DNA from: Oikopleura dioica
Taxonomy: Eukaryota > Chordata > Appendicularia > Copelata > Oikopleuridae
NCBI GenBank assembly: GCA_907165135.1
Contig: OU015569.1
Location: 5,518,001 to 5,582,000, forward strand
DNA: 64,000 nt
Reading direction: 5' to 3'
The translations under genes were made by a program, and so were the position numbers. Position 1 is the first letter of the stretch; each line of letters starts with the position of its first letter. The notes beneath the pieces were generated by a model. That model ran no database searches and had not been told where the DNA came from. It saw nothing but the letters and a program-made list of their open reading frames with translations. This document shows, one piece after another, positions 12,408 to 26,396 of this stretch.

Positions 12408-13873
12408 ATGGATACCAACAGAAAGCGCAAGAACGAAGACAAAGAAGGCGAAGAGCTAAATATGGGCTCTGGAATCCGACGAAAGGTCGACATCGACGAA
12501 AGCTTCGAGAAAGAACTGCAAGCCGAGCGGGGAATCACGATACTCAAAACAAATACAGAGAAAAAGTCAGAAAAGCGTCTCATTGTTGTGCTCGAGAACG
12601 CAAATCTTGAACTTGGTAAGTTGTTTTTTGCATATTTATTCACAATAAATACATTTCAATAAATATGATTTGTTGGGAGAGTTACAGATTACGCTCACGT
12701 TTGGCAGTTTTATCCTCTCGCGAGGTTTGTTCTTTCTCTTCCTTGTTCTCGAAGGAAATTTGGTTTAAGCCATCAAGCATTTCTAAGAAAAATATTTAGA
12801 AATTAATTAAGACGAGTAATCTTTTACCTGAATTGTTCTTTTCCTGCTGAACTCGAGCAATCAAATTTGTCATGGTGAAGAGAGCGGCCCCACTTAAGCC
12901 CGCGTTCAGACCGGAGTTGAATCCTTTCACTGGGCTGCTATTTGGGGCAGCGGGAATTTGAGCGTTCTCGTCACCGTAGTTCATTTTCCGTAAAACCGAG
13001 TTCAATCTGAAAATGTAATTTTGCAATTTACCGTCTTTATTTTAACAATATTGTACAAGTTGATAACGAAGTCTGAATTCTGCTGAGGCCAACGGAGACC
13101 CACAACATTTTCAAAGGATCTGATGCTCTAGAAATCGATCATTTTTGTCTATCCATATTTTTAGTGAAGAATGGGAAGAAAGTTGAATTGTTGAACGCAG
13201 ACACGCACAGAAACATACTGAAAAAGCACGGACGGGATATTGGTTCGGCCAGGCCTGATATCACGCATCAGACATTGTTGAATCTGATGGACTCGCCGTT
13301 GAACAGAGCGAACCTACTTCAAGTTTACATCAAAACCTGCAAGAATGTATTGATCGAAATCAACCCGGCTGTAAGTTAGCGAAAACGATTCTAGAAAACT
13401 ATGTCACATAATCTATGTCCTTTTCTCAGAACGAGACTCTAGCTGGATTTTAGACGCGTATTCCACGAACTTTCGACCGTTTTTGTGGATTGATGGTGAC
13501 GCTCCTTGAAAAGTTGAGCGTGAGAGCGGACGGTGGCCCAATCAAGCTGATGAAGGTGATAAAGAATCCAGTCACAGATCATCTTCCTGCAGGCTGCAAG
13601 AAAACTCTCTTCACGTACACGACGAGCGGAATCATTCGTCCTGCTCAGCTCGCGGCGGAAGCTGGCGACATGCCTCACTGCGTCGGTAAGAGAGAAATGA
13701 AGCATGTTCGAAATGATTGAAACTAATTTTTAGTAATCGGCGCCATGGCTCACGGCAAGGTGGACGTAGATTATTGTGAGAAGGAAGTTTCGATATCGCA
13801 TTATCCTCTTAGTGCTGCACTCTGCGCTGCTAGATTGACGGCTGCCTTTGAAGAGCACTGGGGCATTCACTAA
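12408..13873 (+). CDS. EMG1: EMG1/NEP1 pseudouridine N1-methyltransferase of 18S rRNA
   Basis: Exons 12408-12615, 13165-13370, 13454-13685, 13734-13873; 261 aa (human 244). Strong family match throughout: [78 protein letters not shown] and [21 protein letters not shown]. This SPOUT-class enzyme methylates N1 of pseudouridine in the 18S rRNA decoding region and is needed for 40S assembly in the nucleolus. A charged N-terminal extension precedes the fold. The first intron (549 nt, the longest here) contains an antisense gene. The stop is only 44 nt before the DUSP12 start, and an AG acceptor lies just before that ATG, so the pair looks like an operon. Confidence 0.95.
12682..12984 (-). CDS. small predicted membrane protein nested in EMG1 intron 1
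   Basis: Two exons on the minus strand (12984-12828, 12782-12682), intron 12783-12827 with GT-AG ends and matching phase, giving 85 aa. Seen: a hydrophilic N-terminus, a glycine-rich hydrophobic segment ([18 protein letters not shown], about residues 24-42) that could be one membrane span, and a charged Lys/Glu tail. An AATAAA on the minus strand near 12634 could end the transcript. I do not recognise the family. The whole gene lies within the first intron of EMG1, on the opposite strand. Confidence 0.6.
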
Positions 13874-13917
13874 AACACTACCCCAGTCGCACTTATTGAA
13901 CCCTTCCTTTGTTAAGA
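13874..13917 (+). promoter_or_regulatory. 44-nt operon spacer with likely trans-splice acceptor
   Basis: Only 44 nt separate the EMG1 stop from the DUSP12 ATG. The spacer is pyrimidine-rich and ends TTTGTTAAG one base before ATG, the layout of a spliced-leader acceptor. The SL RNA itself is not in this window, so trans-splicing is inferred. Confidence 0.55.
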
Positions 13918-14873
13918 ATGGAAATATGTGATGGTGTCTTTCTCGGAGACTTGAGAGATCTGGAGAGGAGCGACTGCACTTCCGTTCTCAGTCTCTACAA
14001 TCTTCCACTCGACTTGTCTCGTTTCGGAGAGAAAAAACTCGTTTACAAAGTTGAAGATTCGCCGGTGACAGACCTTCTAACCGAGTTTCCGCGGATGATC
14101 GACTTCATCAAGAGACAAATAAAAGAAAACGAAGCCGAAGATGGTGAAGAGAACTCTGTGCTAGTGCATTGTCAGGCAGGTTCATCAAGATCTGTCACTG
14201 CTGTGATTGCGTTTTTGATCGGAGAGGGAATCGTCTCGACTGTAGAAGGAATTGTTGAGAAAAATTATTTGTTTTGCCTGTAATCTCTAATAGAGATTCT
14301 CTATGTTCCAACTATCCAAGATGCACATTCAGTATTTCTCAGCTGTCTAAAGAGGGAATCGCGTTGATTGTTCAAAAAGGTGGATCTCCGAATCCAAACG
14401 AAGGATTTCTCGCTCAACTTGAACTATGGCAAGAAATGGGAGGAAAATTAGACACAAACAATCCTGGATTCAAACAGTACAAGATGAGCATGTTTCAAGA
14501 GTCAATGTTGTTGGGAGCACCTCACGAAGATCGTCCCGGTAATTTCGAAGAACTGGTTAAACGTACTCCAAGCGAGCGGGATCCCGCTGCTTTCAAGTGC
14601 AAGAAATGTAGACGCGCGCTTTTTCTGCCCGCGGCTATAATTCCACACGGGAATGGATACGCGGGGAAAAAGGACTTCTTGGATAAGAAAAGAAGAAGAA
14701 TGAAGGATAGGGAACAAAAGAACATTTGTTCGTCTGTCTTTCTTGAGCCGATGGAGTGGATGGAAGATCTTATTCGTGGGAAATTGAATGGCCTGTTAAC
14801 CTGTCCGAAATGCTCTCAGAAGGTTGGACACTTCGATTGGTCCGGTTCGCAGGTAAAGCTTACTTCTGAGTAA
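13918..14873 (+). CDS. DUSP12: DUSP12/YVH1-type dual-specificity phosphatase
   Basis: Two exons (13918-14241, 14343-14873), 284 aa. The phosphatase domain carries the active site HCQAGSSRS (HCx5R loop, residues about 82-90) and the general-acid region KVEDSPVTD. The C-terminal half matches the YVH1 zinc-binding domain: FKCKKCRRALF, CSSVFLEPMEWM, LLTCPKCSQKVGHFDWSG. YVH1 proteins act in 60S ribosome maturation by releasing Mrt4, so the pairing with EMG1 (44 nt upstream) is a ribosome-biogenesis unit. Oddity: the usual last zinc ligands (a CxCG after the WxG motif) are absent, because the protein ends SGSQVKLTSE. No downstream exon with cysteines was found. The start ATG follows a TTGTTAAG acceptor-like site. 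Confidence 0.92.
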
Positions 14874-15063
14874 TATGAAGACATACTCCCTTTGAAATGA
14901 TAGCAATTTAGTGAAAGTAGATCGTTTTATTTAAATCAGCATACACGATCGTTTTACAGAAATTGGGCTAGAGTTTTTAGTTTAGAGAATACATGAAGTT
15001 AAGGGGTTCGTAGTTTGCTTTTTGTCAGAGTTCGTCTTTTGTGGAGTTTGGAAGGAGATCTAG

Positions 15064-15573
15064 TCAGTCTTGTTGATAAATGAATTGCTGAATTGTGTCC
15101 ATTCCACCGGTAACGAGTTCGGCAGTTTTCTCATGTGTTGCCGTGCCGAGAAGTTTGGGCACGCCGTTGATAGAGATTTCTCCTTTTCTATAGGCTTCGT
15201 ACGCCTGATTCCATCGAAAAGCGCAGAGGCACCAGCGGTCACCCTCTTTCAAACCAGGGAATCCCCACGATCTAAAATTAATATCTAGATATTCTAAAGA
15301 CCTTAGAAGAAACGATATTCCGATCAATCGGAATGTCTTGACACTTGAATTAAGAGCTTTGTCGTTAACGAAGATTACTTACGTTGGGTCCATGAGGTTG
15401 TTTCCCTTTGACTTAGAGAATTCCAAAAACTCTGTTGTCACAATTGAGCAGGTCGTGTGTGTTCCATAATCTCCCTGGTAAAGTTTACAGGTTCCGTCTC
15501 TTGTCCATCCAGTCATAGGATCTGTCGAGCAAATGGTAAGATCATCTCCATAGATATTGACGTTGTAGGCCAT
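15064..15573 (-). CDS. DUF2237 family protein
   Basis: Two exons (15573-15383, 15271-15064), intron with GT-AG ends, 132 aa. Motifs of the DUF2237 family are clear: CSTDPMTGWTRDGTC, HTTCSIVTTEFLEFSK, GNNLMDP, and GFPGLKEGDRWCLCAFRW followed by ATHEKTAEL. The family is widespread in bacteria and patchy in eukaryotes, and its biochemical role is not established. It lies tail to tail with DUSP12 (190 nt between stops). Start is the first ATG of the conserved frame, with no upstream in-frame exon evident. Confidence 0.85.
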
Positions 15574-16132
15574 TGCGATCGATGCTGAATTGTTAATTCA
15601 GAATTGAATTTCAAAAACGGAATCTCTTTTCAATCGGCTTCTTTATCTCTGATTTCGCGGTCGGTTGCTCGAATGGTCAAAAGAGTCCAAGCACCAATTC
15701 ATGGAAAGCTATATTTAATCCAAATAAATTAGTTCAAGGACCGTCCCGACCATCGATATTAGCTCAAAGGATCTCTTGTTGACAGTGGTCGTCTTCTTCT
15801 TCAGTGTATTTCGTTGTTTCAAGCTTGAAAAAGGGAGGACTCACCGAGGGCAGGGATAAGCTTCATCTGAGAAAGAAGGTGTTTCTATGAGTAGGGTCGT
15901 ATTGGAAATGATTGAAGGAGAGCGAATTCTGGCTTTCAAGAAGGGTTACCGAAATATTACGTAACAGCGTTGCGCTACGTCTCGCGGCTTCGGGCCCCTC
16001 CCTTTCAACCGTTTACGCAAAAATGACATGTTGCCAGTCGATTCTACCCGCTTCGGACAGTACTCTCCCTTTGCAATCAGTCGGATTGCGCTTACTTAGG
16101 ATGATCATGACTTTTTGTAGTCAAAAACCTGG

Positions 16133-16763
16133 TTAGTCGAAAGGTCAATCGTCCGTAATGATCTAGAATGAAGTAATCGTCGCTCTGCCCCTTGGCATCT
16201 TCCTATTGATGAACGACTACGGAAGATTTCATTTCCGCGTCTGATTTTTTAGTTTATCCTCAAAAATTGGTAGTTCTTGTGATTGCTTAAAGATTTGTGA
16301 TTTAGTGCTCATGCGGACAGTGGGTATCTCCAGCGATTCAAGTGCATCGAAAGCAAACTGATGCTCCTCCCGGATTTGGCTTATGAAATCTTTTTCCTGT
16401 CTGAATCATCTGAATAATGAACTTGACACTATTGTTCTGCGAACGATCTCATTCTCCGTCAGAGTGGCATATGTTTAGGGGTAGAAAACGCCTTCTGAAA
16501 CTGTCAGATCGCTGCTTGAAGCATATGTTACGACTCAATCGTTTTGTCGTAAAATTCGCCTCCTGTCGCACCACATCCGGTTTTTATTCCGGATGCGACC
16601 CAATGACAAAAGAAACAATCCAGAAGCATTGCCGACTGTGGCCCAACTTCATCGAACCTGCCGTTGAGGAACTCTTTCTGCAAGAGATCGAGCCACAAAT
16701 TAGGTAAACGCAGCGGTCCACTTCCGCGGGGCCAGACTCGTCAGAGACAAACCAACTCGAGCG
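16133..16763 (-). CDS. tentative selenoprotein-P-like thioredoxin-fold protein
   Basis: Four minus-strand exons that join in phase: 16763-16710, 16677-16532, 16400-16262, 16201-16133. The last intron (16261-16202) needs a GA-AG pair. The C-terminal part (helical KDFISQIREEHQFAF, then ELPIF, then DDYFILDHYGRL) resembles the thioredoxin-like N-terminal domain of selenoprotein P, in particular its DDxxIxDxxGRL motif. The expected U/CxxC redox site is not convincingly placed: a DCFFC motif in the second exon is a candidate. No start codon was assigned, so the model is 5'-incomplete. The plus strand here also has an open frame (16417-16707), which could be the shadow or the alternative. Confidence 0.35.
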
Positions 16764-17183
16764 CTGTTACAACTTTTACGGCCGATATTGGTCAATAGCG
16801 AGAGTAAACACGATTTTAAGAGAGGCAAAAGAGAGACTCACAAAAGAAACAAAAGATGATCTCGCAGAGAAATCATCATCCTTACAAATGTTAGATAAAT
16901 CGTTTCATTCTTCTTTCTCTGAAAGAACTTATCTTTAAGACATGTTTTATTCTAGGGAAGTGAAAATATATTTTTTTGCTTTTGAAAATTCACTTCCACT
17001 CTTGCGATTATAAATTTTAAATCACATTTTTGTTCATAGGCATTTGCCATATAACGACTCGCATTTTGATAACGCTATCCACGAGTACCGCGAAATTCAG
17101 AAATCTAGCTGGACAGGGCACTGGACACATTCAACTTCCGGCTTCTCACGGGTGACCAAATAGCATTTTGTTTGTCAATCCAG
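16764..17183. other. unresolved 5' region of FGFR gene
   Basis: Holds no convincing signal-peptide exon. A strong acceptor (TTTTTGTTCATAG, ends 17039) starts an open stretch to a stop at 17163, but its phase does not fit the next FGFR exon. It may be a UTR or alternative exon, or part of another transcript. It also lies between this gene and the minus-strand gene, so it may be a shared promoter. Confidence 0.3.
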
Positions 17184-20488
<3,305 letters not shown>

Positions 20489-20680
20489 ATCCGCTGATGT
20501 ACAATATTTAAACACGAACACCTTCCTGGAACAGAAGAAAATGATCAACGCACAAACACGACAACTGTAAATACTGATCTACCTTGCCCTATCTCAAGAA
20601 CTTTCCAACCCCTCAACTTTTCAGAGCACAGCTTTCCCCTTCTGCTTTTAACTTTTTTCTGAAATTCGAAAGAAAAATTC

Positions 20681-20686
20681 AAATAA
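20681..20686 (+). terminator. candidate polyadenylation signal AATAAA of FGFR gene
   Basis: AATAAA about 195 nt after the FGFR stop and directly before the foldback element at 20693. Confidence 0.4.
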
Positions 20687-20692
20687 ATGAAG

Positions 20693-21336
20693 ATGATTTC
20701 AAAAAAATTTTTGCGGGTCTGAAAATCGTAAAAATTCTGAAAGTGCAGTTTTCTTCAGCTTGTTGAGACGAGTCGAATGGTGGGTCAAACTCTTGATAAC
20801 TCCAAGGATTGACCGGTTAACCGGCTGGTTACCGGAAAATACGTTTCCGGTCGCCGTTTTTGTTCTAGAAATGCTAGGATGATGAATGAACCCGGAAACT
20901 GATCCTTATGATCAGTTCTACTGTGGGCGAAAAGATATTGGTCGAATATATAGCGAAACTTTTTTTAACGATAAAAATTCTAAATTTTGTATGTATTTCG
21001 TTGTTGCTGCACCTTCCTAATTTTCGGTCCCATTTTCATAAGAAAATAGAATTTTGGTGATAAGCATCTTATGGTTAGAGATATGATTCTCATTTTTTCA
21101 CCCACAGAAGAACTAACTTCAAGGACCAGTTTTCCGCTTTTTTTTGTCATTCTAGCATTTCTAGAACAAAAACGGCGACCGGAAATGTATTTTCCGGGAA
21201 ATTGCCGGCTAACCGGTTAATCATTGGAGTCATCAAAAGTTTGACCCATCATTCGACTCGTCTCGACGAGCTGAAGAAAACTGCACTTTCAGATTTTTTA
21301 TGATTTCCGGACCCGCAAAAATTTTTTTGAAATTAT
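20693..21336. mobile_element. foldback element, copy 2
   Basis: A 644-bp palindromic element of the same family and nearly the same length as that at 9443-10088. It shares the ends ATGATTTCAAAAAAATTTTT, the arm text GTGCAGTTTTCTTCAGCT and the central block GTTGTTGCTGCACC..TTCCTAAT, which appears here in the opposite orientation to copy 1. The arms are more diverged from each other than in copy 1, which suggests an older insertion. No coding capacity. Confidence 0.85.
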
Positions 21337-21867
21337 CTGAAAACAATATTTAACTTTTGACGGATAGAACGCAATGAGTGTATCTAGATCTTCTACCGGT
21401 AGTTGTTATTTCTTTTGGCCACAAGCAACAGTTAGTCAGAGCATGATTGAAGATAAACTTACTGCGCATTAGTGTTATTGGATTTCTAGCTATGATGATT
21501 TGTTAGAATTAGAATTAGGTTTTTAGTAAATATTTGTTCGGCCGATTCGGTAGTGTCAAACGGTTTTCACTTAATATCTTTTAACGCATTCTGTAGTGAA
21601 GGATTGTAAAATTTTTCTGGATGAGTTGACTGTTCAGATACGAAGAAGGAGCTGTTGCGCATTTAGACATTCGTAGTAGCTGGAAGCAGAAATCAATTAA
21701 CATCCTGTGAAGCCATCGAGTCTTGTTGCCTTGCGCAAGCGCCGCACCTACGCATTTATCGCCGCTGAGTAATTTTGCGAATTCGTGATTTTAAAAGAGC
21801 ACGGATTCTGCTTTATTTCGTCCTCGTCGGTATTATTCAATAACTCAGGAGTGCTTATTCAAACGAT
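21337..21867. other. intergenic, no supported gene
   Basis: About 0.5 kb between the foldback element and EMC8/9. AT-rich, no feature seen. Confidence 0.5.
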
Positions 21868-22806
21868 ATGAGAGAAATTACGGTCTCAAGTTTGGCTCTC
21901 ACAAAAATGATGCTTCACTCGTATAAATACCCTCATCTACGTGAGTTTTCTTGAAAAAATTAACTGAAATTCATCGTTTCTAATTTTTCAAGATAATATA
22001 ATACAAGTCAGAATATTTCGTAATTTTTCACTAGTCAGGAAATAGTTATTTGGGTTATATAATATTACTTAAATAAGATTCTTGAGTTACTTTTGCTTTT
22101 ATACTTGTGAATTGAATATTTAGCTGTAAATGGTGTTTTACTGATGGACTGCGACATCGAGAAAGAAACTTATATATCCGAGTGTATTCCTCTTTTCCAC
22201 CAGGTGAGTATAACTTTTGTTGCGCAGTTGTGATCTGAATTGTCAGGGTATTTCGCTGAAGCCAATGTTCCAAGTAGCGATGAGAACGGTAGAAGACTAC
22301 TGCGAGCGGAACAACCTGGCCATCGCTGGCTACTACGAGTCGCCCGAAATCGTCAAGAGCGCCACGCCATCGCAGTACGCGGAGAAGGTCGGCGACAAGC
22401 TCCGTGAGCAATTCAAGGACGCCTTCCTTCTTCACAACATTTGGCAAGAAGACTCCAAATTCGCCCTGAGACCGTTTGTCAAAGAGGTGCGAAATTTTAT
22501 CGATACTTCTAGAATCTGTGTTGATTGATTTGCATTTAGTCTGGAAAGTGGGTTTACTCTTCAAACAAGCTCAGCTTTGAGAACGAAAACGTTTTCAAGA
22601 CCGTCGCTCAGCTGCATAAAGCCGACTTCTGCCTCGAACTTCAAGTTAGAACTTCTATTATTTTGCGCACGCATGGCCTTTTCTAGGACTTTGACTGCTA
22701 CCTCGACAACTTCACGAACGACTGGACAAACAGATCTCTGCAAGAAGTGATTATGCTTGTGGACGCGCAAACCGAGCACCAAGATGCTAGTATAAAGGCG
22801 AAATGA
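21868..22806 (+). CDS. EMC8: ER membrane protein complex subunit 8/9
   Basis: Five exons (21868-21940, 22124-22203, 22247-22486, 22540-22644, 22687-22806), 205 aa, close to the 208-210 aa of the family. Conserved text: ITVSSLALTKMMLHSYKYPH, VNGVLL, ECIPLFHQGISLKPM, AIAGYYESPE, DFDCYLDNFTNDWTN. EMC8 and EMC9 are MPN-fold, catalytically dead subunits in the cytosolic part of the EMC, which inserts tail-anchored and multipass proteins into the ER membrane. The single gene here cannot be assigned to 8 or 9, since the paralogues are vertebrate duplicates. The metal-binding JAMM residues are not present, as expected. Confidence 0.92.
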
Positions 22807-22971
22807 CACGAATTGAACAATGGCGCTACTATTTCTACCTTTTCCTTCCCAAAATGTCTCACACCGAGCTTTACTTTCTTAGATTATTTCGAATTTGTGC
22901 AATCTTCAAACATGTTGTGTGCGCTCCGTTAATTCAATAGCGTCGCAAAACTGATTTCGCTTGTTCAGAAG

Positions 22972-23431
22972 ATGTTGAACAGAACTCTCGCTCGACAGAT
23001 CGTCTCCGTCAGAAACTTCCGATCTGGCTCTTTCCAGGTAATTCGCTTTAGAAGGAGTTACTAATCTGCGCTTGTAGAACAAGTTCAACCAAGTCCCACC
23101 AAAGAAGGTCTACTGGGGCTCTGCCAAGCTCTCTGGTGAAGCTTTCCTCGCTGCCGGCGCCATTTTCTTCTTCTGGGCCTTTGACCGACTCGCTCGAGCT
23201 GACTTCCTTTACTCCAAGTTCCACATGTCTGCCTCTCACTTCCAGATGGGTTCGCTTCGTGTTTGAGTTCGCACCAACTGACAAAATCGTTAAGATAACA
23301 TCATCATCGTCGATGGCAAGTACCGATACATCCCCACCAAAATGCACCCCGCCGAGCACGAGAAGGACGTCTCCTACATGTCCAACTTCACCGAGTACGA
23401 CTGGACCCCTACTGATGGCAAGGGCATCTAA
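22972..23431 (+). CDS. small mitochondrial-type single-pass membrane protein
   Basis: Three exons (22972-23037, 23078-23249, 23295-23431), 124 aa. Seen: an N-terminal amphipathic, Arg-rich, acid-free stretch (MLNRTLARQIVSVRNFRSG) that looks like a mitochondrial presequence, a hydrophobic span (FLAAGAIFFFWAF, about residues 42-56) and a hydrophilic C-terminus rich in His, Tyr and Asp. Codon bias is strong (C/G third positions), suggesting high expression. Size and topology resemble accessory subunits of respiratory complexes, but I do not recognise a family. The ATG is 3 nt after a TTGTTCAG acceptor-like site, 165 nt after EMC8. Confidence 0.7.
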
Positions 23432-23730
23432 GCTCGTTCACGTTAACCCTAGTAAGTCTTTGAAAGTTGTTCTTTTTGATCATTTATTGGCGTCTGATGA
23501 ATAATTTAGTTGCTCGATTCCAAGCAGAAGTCGAAATCGTCGTTTCCACCTGTTCAAACCTTTCGGATTATTTATTCGACCGCATGCAAAAGAAAATTCC
23601 CTTTTCTTCGGTCTCCTACTAAACACGACTCCAATAAAAGTCAATATTCGCATTAAAACTAACATGTTCAGACTTGTTTTTGTTTTCCGAATCGACTTGC
23701 TATTTGCCTGTTGGGTGTAAAATACGCTTA

Positions 23731-25593
23731 ATGAGCAAATTGCAACGCATTGCCAGAAGCAGGACTATGATGCGCATGATGGACGATCCTCGTTCAATAG
23801 AACACGAAGTCCGAAAATTCATTGACTCTGGAGCCCTTGAGGAATACTGTACGTTACAATTATCTTCAATATTGCTTGCTAAGCCCAATTTAGTCAAAAA
23901 CGGCAAAATAACGCTTCAGTATCTTCTGCATAGCGTTCAGTTGGATATGCCAGACGAGTGCGATTGGGAGACGTTCCAAGAAGAATTTTTCCGCCAGTAT
24001 TCTCAAAAGATCATAATTTGTCGTGCTCTCTCGAATTCTAACGATGACGATAGTAAGATATTTCTTCATTTGCATGTATTGATCGTTCATTTAGGCAACC
24101 AAGAGGCGAGCCCACAAACTTCTGGCTTCAGAAGTGATTTTTCGGTCTCGCGCACTGTTTCTCCCGTTAGAAAACTCCACGGTGGTCATGATAACAACAA
24201 TGTGATCGACGCGAACCGTGAGTCCAGTCGCCGCCGTCGAACGCAAGCTATAAGAAGAGGCGAGCAAGCTCTTCTAGAAGAACGCTTGAATCGTCTTACG
24301 ATCAACGTTGGTCATCAAGTTGTCCGTCCACCCCCAGAACCTCAAGTCAGCCTGATGCCTAGACGATCGTGCCGTTCGAGTCCCCAAGAAAGATCTAACA
24401 AAGGGCCGACCGCTTGCAAGGATCACCTTGTCAAGCGCTGCAGTAGGGTGGCTCACTTTTCGGGAAGGTCTTCCGATTACGTTCTATCCTTGTCAGGTGG
24501 AATGTTTCTACCCATACAACATATAAAAAATAAAAATTCGAAAAAAAATTTTTTCCCCAAAATTTTTTTCCAGAATTTTTTTCTCAAAATACAGTTTTCG
24601 TACTGTAATTTCTCGGCACATACCCGAACCTTAGTACTAAATTACATTTTTCGAAAGAGCTCATCAAGCTGGTCATTATGATACCCATATCTTTTTTCGG
24701 ACAGAAGTGTGACAAAAGTTATGGCCAGTTAACCCCAGGTTTTTTGGCCAAAATATCGAAAATTTCGAAAATTTTAGGCGTTTTCCTGAATTTCAAGGGC
24801 AGATAAAAATACTTTCCGAAAATCTCCCAGGGGTGGTTGAGTGCTCAAAATACTCAGCAGAATGAGCTCTTTCAGATAAGCACAAGAAATCGGGTGTGCC
24901 GGGAAATTGTTGAAAAAGTGAGCCACCCTACGCTGCAGGGCATTGATTAGATCCCAGTCCGAATACCCGCGCATTCTACGAGTTGATGAATACGAAAGTC
25001 TTTACCAAAAGCTTTTCGACAGTAATCTCCGAATAGATTGCGAACGACACGGAGATAGTTGGGCGACAATCAATGAGCTTGGAAGCGAGGAGGGAGAAGT
25101 TTGGAACACACGAACCCAGGCAACTACCTTGCTCTATTCTCCATTCAACGAGGAAAGAGTTGGCCATGGTGTTCAAATCAAGTACTTAGCTGAGAAGTCT
25201 GTTTTGACGGGTTTGTAGTAAGTTCACAGTCTAGGGAAATATCCAGTTTTTCGAGCGGGCCTAAAATTATTCTAGCTTGTTTAAACCGAAATCAATTCAA
25301 TACTTGGATTCAAACGAGATCAATGCACTCCGAAAGGGTTACGGACGCCTTCTCGAGCGATTGTCATCGGCTGAGGAAGTGGCGAAGATCAAAGAAACAC
25401 CGTACGATTACCGCTACTTCTGCTGGCTCTGCGGTGCGGACGACATCGACGAAGTTGTCGAGGTCCTTGTCAAACCAACCAGGTAAGACTCATCACTTCC
25501 TAGTTGGGAAGATCACAACTATTTATTGTTAGAAATGATCACTCGCTCTCACCGGTCAATTTTTCTCCAAACCGTGTTTCAGTTTCAGTCTGA
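23731..25593 (+). CDS. unknown protein gene interrupted by a MITE
   Basis: Exons 23731-24052, 24095-24442 (or -24447), 24938 (or 24958)-25217, 25276-25482, 25533-25593; about 405 aa if the mobile element is removed. Seen: an N-terminal helical region (residues about 15-105), a Ser/Arg-rich linker, and a C-terminal region with a YFCWLCG segment. No family recognised. A 489-bp element with terminal inverted repeats and a 6-bp target duplication lies inside the reading frame. Removing the element plus one duplication (495 bp) restores the frame exactly. GT (24448) and AG (24957) sites also give an in-frame intron that contains the element. So the gene is either functional through splicing or a recent knockout. 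An adjacent start upstream in the same frame (from 23674, non-ATG) was not used. Confidence 0.7.
24437..24937. mobile_element. MITE with TIRs and 6-bp target site duplication
   Basis: Element 24443-24931 (489 bp). Its ends GTAGGGTGGCTCACTTTT and the complement AAAAAGTGAGCCACCCTAC form terminal inverted repeats. It is flanked by GCTGCA at 24437-24442 and again at 24932-24937. AT-rich, no transposase, so non-autonomous. Confidence 0.92.
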
Positions 25594-26396
25594 AAGTTTA
25601 AATCAAGTCTTGATGGCAATGCGACAAAGCCTAGGACGCGTGATCCAATCGATTTTCCTCATTTTTACAAATCAATTTTGATTAACGAGATAATGTCTTC
25701 GTCGTCAAAAACTGTTAGTTTTCCCCGCCGAAGATTTCGGTGACAAGCGTGATCATGAAAAATAGTAGCGATATATTTTTTGATTAATAGCTTATGACTC
25801 ATAGTGTATTCTGCTAAGTTAAACATTTATCACTGCGATATTTTCAGACAAGAGAGATCCTCTCGCCGCTCCTCCCGACAATTCGAATCTACCTAAAGAG
25901 GATCTCTTTATATAATCAATTTTTCACACTGTCATAAATTTGTTTTATAATCTAAATTTTCAAGACCTGCCTGTTACGAGCTCTCATTTCCTAACTGAAA
26001 ATCGCTTAATAATAAGAACGCTCAAAAAGTTCAATTCCTCAATAGCTGCTCAAACTGCGCCAGTTTTTCCCTATCTCGTTTCTCGTTTTTTTCCACGTTT
26101 CTCGTTTATTGTTGCAGGTCACTAAGTGCTAAAGAGAACTCCTAACTCTAACCCAAACTACACTACCAAAATTCTTCATGCTGTATCGCTGTCTTTTGCC
26201 CACGCTAAAAAAAGTTCGGGTTAGAGTAATCACTTCAAACGTTTCCAAAATTGTTAAATATTTTAAAACAAAGGTTCAATAATTCTTAACTATTTTTCCT
26301 CTGTGCTCTTATTATTTTCTTCAACTTTCAATGTGCATCAAGTTGAATATAAAAATCTCAAATTTTGACTGAAATGTAACTGTTATCTTTTAGAAA
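25594..26396. other. intergenic, no supported gene
   Basis: About 0.8 kb of AT-rich DNA ending in the pyrimidine-rich TGTTATCTTTTAG acceptor-like site 3 nt before the ARL8 start. Nothing else seen. Confidence 0.5.

Noticed and set aside
16417..16707. 96-codon plus-strand frame upstream of FGFR
   Set aside because: Its phase can be linked to FGFR only through a weak acceptor (17116), and the opposite strand gives phase-matched exons, so it was not called.
22055..22564. 169-codon minus frame opposite EMC8/9
   Set aside because: Shadow of the conserved EMC8/9 exons on the plus strand.
23480..23665. Minus-strand frame between the mitochondrial-type gene and the MITE gene
   Set aside because: Short, no motif, lies in a probable 3'UTR.
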